This document shows positions 1-11,611 of a DNA stretch of 64,000 nucleotides, in pieces; the stretch's first letter is position 1; each line of letters starts with the position of its first letter. The notes beneath the pieces are model-generated. The model saw only the letters and a list, made by a program, of their open reading frames with translations, made no database searches and was not told the origin of the DNA. Position numbers and translations under genes: made by a program. Source of the stretch: Gadus chalcogrammus. Its lineage: Eukaryota > Chordata > Actinopteri > Gadiformes > Gadidae. The stretch is taken from assembly GCF_026213295.1 (NCBI RefSeq), contig NC_079419.1, positions 27,771,139-27,835,138 of the forward strand, read 5' to 3'.

Positions 1-838
1 GATCACCATGAAACTTTACCAGTTGATTACATACATCATTATAAGAAAAAAATGTATTACAAGTCTTTGAATTTTGCATATTTAATTATGCTAATTAGGC
101 TGAATCTCATTAAATATGCACGTTTTTGCATATATTTCCGGTGCATGAATTTTAAACTGTGATAAAGCCAGGACCAAAATTCTTTTTTTATTTTGTTTAT
201 ATATCAAATGACAAAAAATCCTCACATGGATTTTAGGATATCTGCTTTTATGACCTGGGAAATCAAAATATACTATCCATGGCCTTAAAAACCCTATTTT
301 CGCCATGATTTCCAGGTAAAATGACCCATAAATCTGGCCAGGAACAATTTATAAATAAATCCATGTGTAGATGTCTTCATAACAATGCTATGTGTGAAAC
401 TGGGAAGTGTGGTGTACCTAGGTTCTACATAGGCTGAGAAATGTGCACCTAAAAATGGAAAAACACTCATTCTGAGAAAACGGCATTTAAAGATTTATAT
501 AGGGGATTTTCATACATTTATACAGCAAAAATCTACTAGAACGCAAAATAAAGGCTCAAGCTCTTAGTCATAACAGTTTTGAATATATAAAGAACATTTA
601 AATAAATAATTTAATAACATGGCAGCCATAGAAAGCCAACAACTGCTGTAACAGGCTGGTTAATTATACGGTATTGTGCAGGTGAATAAGGTAAGATTTG
701 AACTTATACATACTGTATCATCATGAACCAGTTCATAACTTAAATCAAAATGATTACACAAAACATGCAATTCATTTTTTTAATCTAGTTTAAGTAGGCT
801 ATGGTAATTAATTGATTTGCATATACAGAACATTGGGC
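1..838. other. AT-rich non-coding DNA, no gene seen
   Basis: This stretch is AT-rich with no long open frame, convincing splice-bordered exon or repeat structure I could recognise. Short frames here have no family resemblance. It is the 3' side of the minus-strand Mutator-like gene that follows. Confidence 0.5.
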
Positions 839-2957
839 CTACATTTCCATCCCTGCACCATATGTCGCCCCCTCTTCCTGTTCTTGCTGGTGCCTTTTCA
901 CTTTTCTTTCATTGCTCTCATGTTTTCTCTTTCCCTTTGTTTGAGGAGACAGGATGGCATTTGCCTTGGTGACCCTCAGCATGTCAGCTTCCCTGATGGT
1001 GTTTAGGGTGATTGTTGTGCTCTCCAGCCACAGGTTGGCCATCACATTAAGGATGGCTGACGCACCCTCATTAAAAGATGATATGGCCATGCTTACAGCC
1101 GCCTCCACTCTGTTTCTCCCCACAAACACTGTTTTTGGGCAGCGAGCCCATATAACTGAATTGAGGCACTCATTGTTATTTTGTGTGCCCCCATGCTGCA
1201 TTTTTTGCAGGAGACTGTCACTTGACGTTCGATGATAAATGGGCACAAGTGTCTGACCCACTTCCCGGGACAAATGGTTTTTTGAGTGAAGCGAGTGGCT
1301 GTCAGGGGTCTCTCCGTTGTCTTCCGCCCTCCTAAAGAAGCACCACTGGGGGTTGCATCTGTTGTGCAATGGCACTTCGTCAGTAGACATGCAATGGAGC
1401 AGGCCCGCCCATATCTCCGACTTCGTGCCCTCAATGTTTCCCTGATTATTTAGAATGGCCCCCCTGTAAAAATTTTGTAGAGATTTGCACTTCTTTGCCG
1501 TGAGTTTCCCTGATCCCTTGCCACCCAATTTTTTGCCTACACTTATCTTTCTGAGTGCAGTGCCCATTCTTTTGTGAGCATGGTTAATGCACTCGAGTTT
1601 GGTGACCTCCTGACCCGGGTAGGGCTTCAGCTCTACTACCTGCCGGAATGCTGAGCTATCTCCATCCGACAGCATCTCCGTGTACCTGAGCTGATGACGG
1701 CTCACTGACCTACCCCACATCCTTTTGGCAGCCTCCTGCTCCATGGCCTTGCTGGAGCCAGCAAAGTTTTTAGCGCAGTCAGCCTTGTGGCCTTCTTTCC
1801 AGCTGTCAAACTCCTCCTCACTGATTTATCCTGCTTTCAACACACTGTTCTTACAGGCGCATGCATGGCAGTAAGATGACAGGATCTCGTAATCTATAAC
1901 GAGACCTGTCAGGATGTCAATGCAGACACCCACACCGTAGTGTGAGGTGAAGCCTCGCTTCTGCCAGGTCCCATCGAAGGAGACCCCAATGTCTATCACA
2001 GCATCCGTATCCTGCCTCAGTGACTCAGCCACCTCCGGATCCATATCTGCATACGCCTGCCTGATGCTCTCCCTGGCCTTGTGCAAGGACCCTAGTCCCC
2101 TCTCAATTTCTGCCACTAAAATTAAAATACACACTGTGTCAACATCTGCTCATTTTATTATGTCCTTTTTTTTTATAACATAATCAAAAGAATAACATAA
2201 TGTATTATTAGCCTAATATAATATTATCTGTTGTATGGTGTATTATGTTTACTACTAGTGGTGTAACATAATTATGTTGGATGTGTATTGAGTTAATACC
2301 TATCTACCATAATAATGTGTACATTTACCTAATACAGTAGCCTACATATATTTATTATTACTAGACCTACATTATTATCATCCAAGTCTGTAATCATTCC
2401 TCATCTTTCCATAGCCTACCTGTAACTCTTTTGTCATGTCGCTGGTACGTTTTCAAATGAAGGGAAGGGATCCCCAAAACCTTGCTGATCTTTTTCAGCG
2501 CAGCATAACCCAAGCCCAACTCGTGTGCCAACAGCACCATTCGCACATTTACGTCAAAGGCGACGTCTCCGCGGGTCTCACTTTGCAGTCGTGTGGATGT
2601 ATACACGCTTCGCCGATACCCACCCTCAGCTTTACAACGGTTGCACTCCAGAATCAGGCTACTGCAAAAGCCCTGGTTTTTTTGATCAATGTTTATTGAC
2701 AGATCCGATTCGGCACAGTTAGGACACAGAAGATCATTTATCATCTCATTTAGACGAGAGACATGGACAATCAACCACTGCTGTGTCGCGCAGTCAGTGG
2801 CACCCTCTATCACCTCACGGTTAGTAAACAACTTACGACCGGACGCGCTGTTCACTGGAGGGTTATGAGGCAATTCGGCCGGCTGATATATTCTCGTGGA
2901 TCTTGCTAGACCCATTTGTGTCTTTCTTTTAGCGGACAATTTAGTAAGACGAGGCAT
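839..2957 (-). pseudogene. Mutator-like (MULE) transposase-domain gene, two exons, one in-frame stop
   Basis: I recognise the animal Mutator-like transposase domain family (established knowledge). Exon 1 spans 2420-2957 and starts MPRLTKLSAKRK. It holds cysteine pairs CPNC and CNRC, a zinc-binding-like module. The donor reads CAG|GTAGGC, and the intron 2116-2419 ends TTTTAG. Exon 2 spans 839-2115 and keeps one frame throughout. Its motifs include SFDGTWQKRG (the conserved catalytic-Asp region), IDYEILSSYCHACAC, STDEVPLH and NECLNSVIWARCPKTVF, followed by a basic C-terminal tail. A TAA at 1826-1828 interrupts this frame just before a conserved-looking segment, and coding resumes in the same frame. 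The product would be a DDE-type transposase or a domesticated derivative. I could not find terminal inverted repeats. The stop could be real decay, a polymorphism or a sequencing error; everything else looks intact. Confidence 0.72.
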
Positions 2958-3323
2958 TTCTAAAGTTCCCGCGGCCAGCTAACACGGAAATGTCAAAAAG
3001 ACAACACGTGAGGCACTGAGCGAATCACGTTAGCAGAAAAGCGCCGTCAGCCAATGAATCGACTTTAGTTCTTTAGGACGAAATGGATGCCGCGGCTGAA
3101 CTAAATCAGTGAAACAGACACATAAATGTGTAATTTTGACGTTTTCTTTACGGTAGTATGAAAGATAACAAGTTAAAGAGGCAAACTAGCTCAAAATCTC
3201 AAATTTGACCAGGGCATGAAAAAATCGATATTTCACCTGCCGTGTCTCGCCTTAAGAAAGTGTAGTTTTGTGTTTCCATTTCTCAATTGTAATGTACATA
3301 TAATTCTTACTATGTCATTACAG
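2958..3323. other. Region between two divergent genes
   Basis: This lies between the minus-strand Mutator-like start codon (2957) and the first plus-strand exon (3324). It is less AT-rich than its surroundings and could hold promoters for both directions. I see no clear TATA box. No ORF here has recognisable content. Confidence 0.35.
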
Positions 3324-5192
3324 TTTGCTCAACCGGTGGGGGATGACCAGACTCTGTGTGTTGATGAGTGGCCGTTTCTTCAAACAGAGTTTTGTGAGGT
3401 AAAGGAATGGGGGAAAAAAAGAGCATCTTGTAATATTTGGGTTTTGTTGTTAAATTTGTATGTAGCGCCACAAAATACAGGCGTGCACAACACTATGTTT
3501 GTTACTGTTTTAAATAAGCTACATTAGCAGTAAGTTCTTTGAACTGCCCACTTTTCAATTTTCATGCAATTGTATCTCTCATGATAATTTTGCTCCCTTA
3601 CCTCATTGTAGAAGGTGAACCAGCCAACTGCTCGGGTTGTCTCTGGACAGAGAAAACAAGAGGAGCCAACACCTTGGGGGCCAAAAGTTGTGATGGCCCA
3701 GGCTGATAAACCAACAGCTAATGAGACCAGCTTCTTGGGATGTTCAACCAAGGTAATTAAAACAATATAAACAAATGATTTGCAAATAAGCAATCAATCT
3801 GTTCCAGGATCAGTGTAGTGACTAAGCCCTAAACTTAGTACTACTGGTTGTTGATTCCGTTTATAGTTTCCGACGTGCGCCCAGCGCGCTCCAATTACCG
3901 CAAAAACGAAGACAGTTCAGTTTATTTTGCTGGTTTATTTTCCTTCCAATAATACACAGCCGCAGTAATTCTAACTCAAAATATATGTAACAAAACAATA
4001 AACCTGAATTCCTCACTAAACTAAGATGCATTAACACACGGGGACACGGGCACACGAAAAACTGTTTGCTTCCCCATCAACAACAACCTGTGATCAGGTT
4101 GAATCAGGTTAAAAGCCTCACTCTGCTGACCCGAGGTCAACTGAACCACACAGCCCCCTAGTGGCACGGGGGTAAAATTACACGACAATAAAGCACATTT
4201 AATATGGCTCCTACAATCAGTATCTAGTAACATTTACATTTTTACTTCATAATTACAATCAACATAGTTTAACTGTTTTTAACATGTTCTTGGTAATATC
4301 TATACCCTATGAATTGGAAATGTCAAGAAGGTTGGCTGATGAACTTGTTGTGCTCATTTTAATTATTTAAACTGAACTGAAATAAAAGTTTTCTTTGTCC
4401 TTAATTCTGTTCACCACAATACACCAAATGTCCCCTTTTCTATGGCTTATGAGTTTGCATGTAGGGGTAAACCTAATTTTTTTTCACATTCGTAATGTTT
4501 TTGATTGCAGATGACACACATTGAGGACCATGAGCCGTTTGAACCAGCACCTGAGGTCACTGCGAGCAGTCAGCAGGTATGTAATTACTAGTGGAATAAT
4601 TGTATACCAACGGGAAAAGCCGCAGCTTAAGAGACCCATTTTGTTTTGATGTGTTTATTCTTTTAAAACATTGATATGGTGTCAGTGTGCAGTTCTGACT
4701 AATTTGTCTATACTATGTACATTTTCTAATTACTTACTGGGAACCAACATGCTTTTAAAAACACTGAATTGTCATTTCAGCAGAGCCCGCCTGAGGACAA
4801 TGGCCAGCTTGAAGATCCTCATGTAACACTTGGCAATCAGAAGGTACTTATTTTTAACATGTTATTCCCTGTTCCTTGTGAGTTTTCCTGCCATTTATTA
4901 GATCTTGGAAATTAGTTAAAGTAATGTTAATATCATGTACAATTCCATTTTCCCATTATACACAGCCATGAACTACAGCTGATTGATTCCTAGCCTTTTT
5001 ATGAATTCCTTGTTAATTTCGATATAAACTATTGGTTACACTCCTTTTTGATTGAACTACTGTTGTGTTTTTAGGCACCCTGTGATTTTGCACCTGCCAG
5101 AGCTCCTACATCAAGTCATGTGACTTATGACAACCCTGGGTGTCTTCAAGGATCGTTTGACCAGAGCAGCCACATATTCGGGGAAAATGCAG
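3324..5192 (+). CDS. Five small exons of an unrecognised multi-exon gene (partial)
   Basis: Five open segments are bordered by good splice sites: 3324-3398, 3612-3752, 4511-4576, 4781-4843 and 5075-5192. The first four are exact multiples of three (75, 141, 66 and 63 nt) and join in phase 0. The fifth is 118 nt and ends in phase 1, with donor GCAG|GTAAGC. The encoded peptide is hydrophilic, rich in Pro, Glu, Gln and Ser, with no domain I recognise (for example DEWPFLQTEFCE and FEPAPEVTASSQQ). The phase 0-to-1 pattern and low-complexity style resemble the exons at 44.7-48.1 kb, so they may belong to related genes. The 5' start is not identified, and the model is lost where the Helentron begins. 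The exon calls rest on splice signals and open frames only. Confidence 0.4.
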
Positions 5193-5303
5193 GTAAGCAG
5201 TGTGCTACAAATGGCATAGCGGCGATTATGACCCACACCACCCATAGCGTTCTCAAATGGAAAAAAAAAGAACATTCATCATATTCTAAAACTAGGTAAT
5301 GGC

Positions 5304-6943
5304 TTGTACACATTTATGCTAGAAAATAAGGAAATCAGTGCAGCCAAAACCAGTGGGCATATTTTCATTTCCGAGTTACCCAGACACTGCAAATTAAACA
5401 ATAAATTATTTAGTTTGGAATATTTTGATACACTCACTGGAAGTCTTGATCGAAAGGATGATTATGACGCTTCTTTGCAAAACATAGCCATGCCTTTAGA
5501 AGAGGCTATTCAGAAGACACTGCTGCAGACAGACACATGCTTGCTCAACATCCAAGAAAGTATCTGTGCCGTTTTCAAGGTCGAAACTGCTTTTGCAGTT
5601 TTCGATCCTCATTCTCGTAGTACTTGGGGTTCCGTTGCACCGGATGGAACCAGCATAGTAGCACACTATGCTACTGTGTATGAGTTATATGACCATATTG
5701 AGAACCTTGTCAATTCCTTATATCAAAATCATCCACATGCCCCAAACAAAGTGTTTGAAATCACTGGTGTGAAAGCTGTTGAGGTAAACTCACCATTTAC
5801 TGCTTTAACTGCACGGCCTGCAGCCAGCACTTCGGCACATGACGGCACTTTTGACACTGACAGTGGCTCGGATCTCTGTGTCCTTTCGGTAACAGACAGA
5901 AATTCCCTTGCAGTAAACACGTATTTTTCCCTTGAAACTGTGCAGCCTGTAGCAAACACTTCTACATGTGACACAACTGTAAACATTGACAGTGATCTTC
6001 CAATTCACACAAATGGTGCATCAGATGTCTGTTTAATTTCTGTATCAGATAGACCCAATATAATATTTACTGGAATGACATTAAGCGAAAAAAACAGGAT
6101 CTGCAACAAACTGAATATCGTACCAACTTTAGATCAAAATATTGTTGTACAACCCTTCGATATGGCACAGCCTGAACCATGCCATACAACATCCATTGAA
6201 GGTGACGGTAATTGTTTCTTTCGTTCTCTTTCGTCTGTAATTAGTGGTTGCGAGTCAAATCACAAGGCCTTTAGAAAGGCTGTAGTGAATCACATCTCAA
6301 ATAATCCACTTCATTACATTACTTGTTTAAGACAACAATTTGCTACTGTGGAGAAATATCTCAGGGACTCAAAATGAAATATGTTGGATCTTGGGCAACA
6401 GAGTTGGAAATACAAGCTTCTGCAGATTTGCTCTGTGTTGACGTTTACACATACAGTCAACAGAAATGGATTACGTTTACGGCGAACATTGAGCCGATTT
6501 CAAGAAAAGCTATATATCTGAAACACTGCAATGAACTCCATTATGAACCAATTGCATGTGTCAAAGAAAAAACCTCTCATTCATGCTTTAGTTTAACTAG
6601 CTTCTGTGAAACGACGCACAAAATGTCCAATGCAGACCTTGTTTCACCACGTAAAAAATGTACTGATAAATTAAAAATTCTAAGACAAAAGAAAACATAC
6701 GCAGAAGACACAGAACATAGGCAAGTTAAAAAGCTAAAAACACAACAAAGATATAATTGTGATAAACAGTATCAAGCAAATCGGAAAAATAGCAGTATCG
6801 AAAAATATGCTTATAATGAACTATTCAAAGAACAAGTAAAAAACAGCAGTATTGAAAAGTATGCTAATAATGAACCGTTCAAACAACAAGTAATAAACAG
6901 CGGTATCGAAAAATACGCAAACAATCCCATCGTAAACAGGTGA
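5304..6943 (+). pseudogene. Helentron N-terminal part: C76-like plus OTU peptidase domains and repeat linker, frameshifted
   Basis: The first frame (5304-6377) has a segment containing FDPHSR and APDGTSIV. This resembles the C76-type (tegument-protein-like) peptidase fold seen in fish Helentron proteins. It is followed by an OTU cysteine-protease start, EGDGNCFFRSL (Asp and Cys catalytic motif). Near 6373 a one-base loss in an A-run moves coding to another frame (to 6943). That frame supplies the rest of the OTU domain (GSWATELEIQASADLL, then NELHYEPI with the expected His). A basic linker follows, with three degenerate copies of a roughly 20-residue repeat around SSIEKYA. The N-terminal catalytic Cys of the C76-like domain is not visible, so the 5' end may be truncated. 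Confidence 0.72.
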
Positions 6944-7027
6944 TACAAAGAATTGTAATCAAATACAGAGAAGATCCGGCTTATAAGCCCTCTGTAATTG
7001 AAAGAAACTGTCAAAAGAGACTTCATC

Positions 7028-7545
7028 TAGGGTGACCAAACGTCCTCTTTTCCCAGGACATGTCCACTTTTTACGTCCCGTCGGGGGCGTCCGGGGGGGT
7101 TTTATTAATTGATGATAATGTCCGGTTTTCGGACATTATCTCGTTGCATATTTGTTTTTGCCTCGTCGCATATTTGTGTTTCTGGGTCTTTCACATAACC
7201 TACTAGTTATTACCATTGTATATGTCTATGGTTATTACGGCCTTCCAAGTTCTGGAAATGGTATCTCCCTTACGTTCCACCTTCTTGCGCGAGCTGACTG
7301 TAGAGAGAGTCTGTCATTGGGCGACCGATCTCAGGGTTGCCAGAGCCACGATAATGATCCTCCAAATACGACCATTTTGAGCCTTTGGTACGTTACTTTG
7401 CCATTTCCAATCTGGCAACATTGAGCACCTTGCCGCTTCCACTCTGTTTACAACAGCACATTACAAAAAAAAAGTTTTTTGTAAAAGTAAGTTCACGGAC
7501 GAACTAAAGAAAAAATACCCATGTTTTCGGGTACACCTGTGCGCA
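7028..7545. mobile_element. Insertion or replacement inside the Helentron, with a hAT-like terminus
   Basis: Helentron-like coding stops at about 7027. The next sequence, TAGGGTGACCAAACGTCC, resembles a terminus I associate with hAT-type repeats. A perfect hairpin lies at 7113-7139 (GATAATGTCCG, 5 nt loop, CGGACATTATC). A matching right terminus was not found, so the copy may be truncated. Rep coding is recognisable again from about 7546. The Cys-rich region expected between linker and Rep is absent. Confidence 0.4.
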
Positions 7546-10235
7546 TTGAATATTCCCTTTATGCGACTTGTGGCATTGCCACGAGGTTCTCAGAATTCTG
7601 TCCATGGGCCGGTGACTTGCGTTCCATCAAACAGCGATGTAGTCACTTCGGTTCTCCCTAGGCTAGAAAATCAAGATTTAATGATCCGAATAAAACTGAA
7701 AAGAAAACTTACTTATAAGGGGCATTATCAGTATCAATATGTGCACACTCAAAAAATCCAGAATGCGATAGCATGTTTAAAGGACATGAATAAATGGTAT
7801 AAGGACATAGACTTTAACGCAGAATGGGAAAATCCCTTGCCAGAAGATGCATGTTCTGTTTTGAAAGAATGCAACCCAGTTAATGACACTCCATCTGCAC
7901 CTAAAAGCAGTGACATTACAACTCAATCAGACCAGGTGTCGGATGATGAAGAAGCTGACCACATATATGAAACTCAAACACACGGGTTACTCTTGGACAC
8001 ATGTTTGCAACCAATTGATATCGCACAAGAAATATTTGATCAGCATTTCGAAAGTGTTTTATCAATAGCTCCAGCTGAGGGCAACAGTCCTGTTAGGCTG
8101 CTGACAGATAAGGGCAATGAAGCTAAATGTTTCCCAACTCTTTTCCCCAAAGGGACAGGTACATTCCATGATGCACGGCCCCACAGGCTCACTCTCAGTA
8201 GATACATCAACACACGAATCCTAAATGCTGATGGGAGGTTTAGCAGCAACTTGGACTACATTTTCTATGCTCAATATTTATCTGAGGTCAATCAGGTTGT
8301 TTCCAAGGTGTCCATAGCATTGAGAAAAGGTTACCATGCAGGGGAATCATTGGCTATAACTTCCGCCATGCTTTCAAACAAAGACTATGTACAAAATGTC
8401 TTAAAAACCGATCTGGGTTACAAGTTCCTTCAACCGATCCGAGGGACTCCAGTTTTTTGGCAAGGTGTACAGAAAAATCTATTTGCTATGGTTCGTCAGC
8501 TTGGTGTCCCTACTTGGTTCTGTTCATTTTCATGTGCTGATTTACGCTGGACTGAACTCATCGATGTTTTCATGAGACTACAGAAAATACAGGGAAATGT
8601 CAACGACCTGGACTGGTCACAGAGGTGCAATTTACTCAAAACTAATCCGGTTACCGCGGCAAGAATGTTCCAACACAGGTTTCAGACTTTCCTAAATGAC
8701 GTCATCAAGTCACCAGCTAACCCCATTGGTAAAGTTATCGACACATTTTTTAGAGTTGAATTCCAACAACGCGGCTCACCCCATACTCATTGTCTGTTCT
8801 GGGTAGAAATAGCACCGAAAATAGGCAAAAACACAGACCAAGAAGTCACACAATTTATTGATAAATACATCAGTTGTGAACTCCCGCAACCGACGCATTG
8901 CATGAAGTTGTTTCCAGCGTTCAAAAACACAGCTCCAAGCACTCAAAGAGTTGTAGGAAAAAAGGCACAACATGCAGATTTAACTTTCCACGTCCTCCAA
9001 GCAACCACACCTTTCTTTGTAGAAGTAAAACAGACGAGAACCAGGAGGTAACAGACGCTGATCCGATAGACATCTCTATATTAGAAATGCGAAAAGAAAA
9101 AGAGGTGGCTAAAAGTGTCATGACAAGGGTCAAACATGCTCTTTCAAGTCCAGACCTAACCTTCGACATTGTGGATCAGCTATTTGCTTCCATTAACATC
9201 ACCCAGGAAATGTTTGAAAATGCCTACCGATTGACAACCAATAAAAACGCGGTTGTACACAAACGCAACCCATCAGATGTTTACGTTAATCAATACAACA
9301 AAGACCTTTTGCGTTGCTGGGATGCCAACATGGACATACAATATGTCTGTGATGCTTTTGCTTGTGTAGTATACATAATATCCTACATCTCAAAAGCAGA
9401 ACAAGACATGGGCTTCTTGTTACAACATACTCAAAATGAAATGAAAAAACATGGAAATTTAGATGCCAAACAAACACTCAATAAGTTGGGAAGTGTCTTT
9501 CTCCACAATCGCGAGGTCTCAGCTCAAGAAAGTGTTTATCGAGTCACAAACATGCATCTCAACGAATGCTCAAGACTGGTCACATTTATCCCTACTGGTG
9601 AAAATACCGTCAGAATGAGTTTTCCTCTCAGTGTCATTCAAAGCAAAGCAGAACAGGGTGACACATCAACAGACTCGATATGGATGACGAGCATAACGGA
9701 CCGCTACAAAAACCGCCCCCAGGGCGCAATTTTTCATGATATTTGTATAGCCACATTTGCTTCAAAATACAGAGTTCTGTACGGGAAAGAGCAGCACAGC
9801 CAGGGCTCTGTTAAACTGGAAAATAACACTGGCTTTGTTAAGATGAGAACTAGGGGATCTGATGCTGTTGCTAGATACGCTCGTTTCTCACAAACCAAAT
9901 ATCCAGAAAAACACTACCAAAGTTTGCTACAATTGTTTTTGCCTCATTATTCAACAGATGAGATAAAACCTCCACCGTACAACAGTTATGAGCAGTTTTA
10001 CAGGACCGGTTCCATCACTAACAGTAGCAATACAACGCAAAGTGTTAAGGAAGTTGTAGATTTGAACAGATCCCTGTTTGAAGTAGATGCAGATGAGCTC
10101 GACAGATGCCAAGAGGTTGCAGGGCACCACGGGGCTCACGACGAGGCATGGGCAGACCTTTGCCCTGAATCTGAGTTGGAGCGATTAGAATGTCAGGAGG
10201 AGATGTCTAACAACAACGACACAAAATCCAAATGA
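7546..10235 (+). pseudogene. Helentron Rep (HUH endonuclease) domain, frameshifted
   Basis: The first frame (7546 to about 8897) contains a Helitron-type N-terminal region (LPRGSQNSVHGPVTCVP, then KRKLTYKGHYQYQ). It then has FPTLFPKGTGTF and the metal-binding HUH motif in GSPHTHCLFWV. A frameshift near 8895 moves coding to the 8898-10235 frame. That frame carries a Cys/His segment (SKHSKSCRKKGTTCRFNFP) and the Rep tyrosine region YIISYISKAEQDMG. The protein would nick and rejoin DNA strands during rolling-circle transposition. Stops and frameshifts mean no full-length Rep can be made from this copy. The frame shifts again around 10225, where the helicase part begins. Confidence 0.85.
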
Positions 10236-10242
10236 AAGAGAA

Positions 10243-11611
10243 GCCATACCGGACTTGCAGTCGGACACAAAGGCAACACTGTCTAAAGAATTTCCCACAC
10301 ACTCGATACAAAGAGCTGAAGGTCTGTCCATTATGCGCACGTTAAACGAACAACAGACTCAAATTTTTTACAAAATCCGCGCATGGTGCCTTGACAATGT
10401 CAATGGCAAAAACCCTGACCCGTTTCGCGTATTCATTTCAGGGGGAGCGGGCACGGGAAAGTCCCACCTGATTAAAGCTGTGTACTACGAGTCATGCAGA
10501 CTCTTTGCAAGAATGTCCATTAATCCAGACGACACTCATGTTTTGCTAGCTGCTCCTACAGGAGTAGCAGCATATAATATCAACGGAAGCACAATACACA
10601 GCACCTTTGCTATTACTACCACTGCCAAACTGCCATATCAACCTCTAGGAGATGAAAGAATCAATTCGTTAAGAGCCACCATGAAAGACTTACAAATACT
10701 CATTTTGGACGAGGTGAGTATGGTTGATCATAAAATCCTGACGTATGTCCATGGCAGACTACGACAAATAAAGCAAAAAGGAGATTATGCATTGTTTGGG
10801 AATGTATCAATCATGGCAGTTGGTGACTTCTTCCAGCTCGGCCCTGTAAAGGGAACACCTCTTTACCACGAGCAATTGGTGACCGATCTGTGGAACAATC
10901 ATTTCACTCACATTGAGTTGACAAAGATAATGCGACAAAAAAACAAAGAGTTTGCTGAAACATTAAATCGTCTCAGAAAAGGAGACAATCTTTACCAGCG
11001 AGATGAAGTCTTGCTAAGACAACGCGAGACCGGCGAGGGGGAACTGACACAGGACCTTCACATTTTCCCCACAAACGATGAAGTGGCAGCCCATAACATC
11101 GCCATGTTACACAAGACGTGTACGGATTTGGTGCAAATTAAAGCTCAAGATACTCAGAGAAACCCTACCACAGGACAAGTAACAAGAAAAAATAATCCAA
11201 AATTTGATAGTCAGATATGTTTAAGCAGAACGTTAATCGTTGGTCCATCAGCTCGCGTAATGCTCATCAAAAATAAAGATCTGTCAGATGGATTGGTCAA
11301 TGGTGTATTCGGTACCGTTTGCAAAATCACCTTTGAAGGGAACGTTCAGTTTCCCAAAACCATTTTGGTTAAGGACAATGGACAATGACACAATCGGCAG
11401 GAAACTGAGGAGTAGGTCTATATGCTTTGAGCCTCAATTTCAACAAGCAACACCCATAGATGCTGTGGAAGACAAAGTAATGACTGGTGGATCTAGACGC
11501 CAATTCCCGTTACGCCTAGCATGGGCCTGTACCATACACAAAGTTCAAGGTTTAACTTTAGAAAGAGCTGTAGTGTCCCTTAAAAGGATATTTGCAGCTG
11601 GCCAAGCATAA
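10243..11611 (+). pseudogene. Helentron Pif1-family helicase domain, frameshifted and cut by L2
   Basis: This superfamily 1 helicase has Walker A GGAGTGKSHLIKA, Walker B LILDEVSMVDH and motif III GDFFQLGPV. A further conserved block is FAETLNRLRKGD. A frameshift near 11383 moves coding into the 11288-11611 frame, which carries [18 protein letters not shown]. Reading then stops at the residues GQA, because the L2 LINE is inserted there. The rest of motif VI (YVALSRVT) is found on the far side of the LINE at 15324. No intact start codon separates this from Rep, as expected for one fused Rep-helicase protein. Confidence 0.88.
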
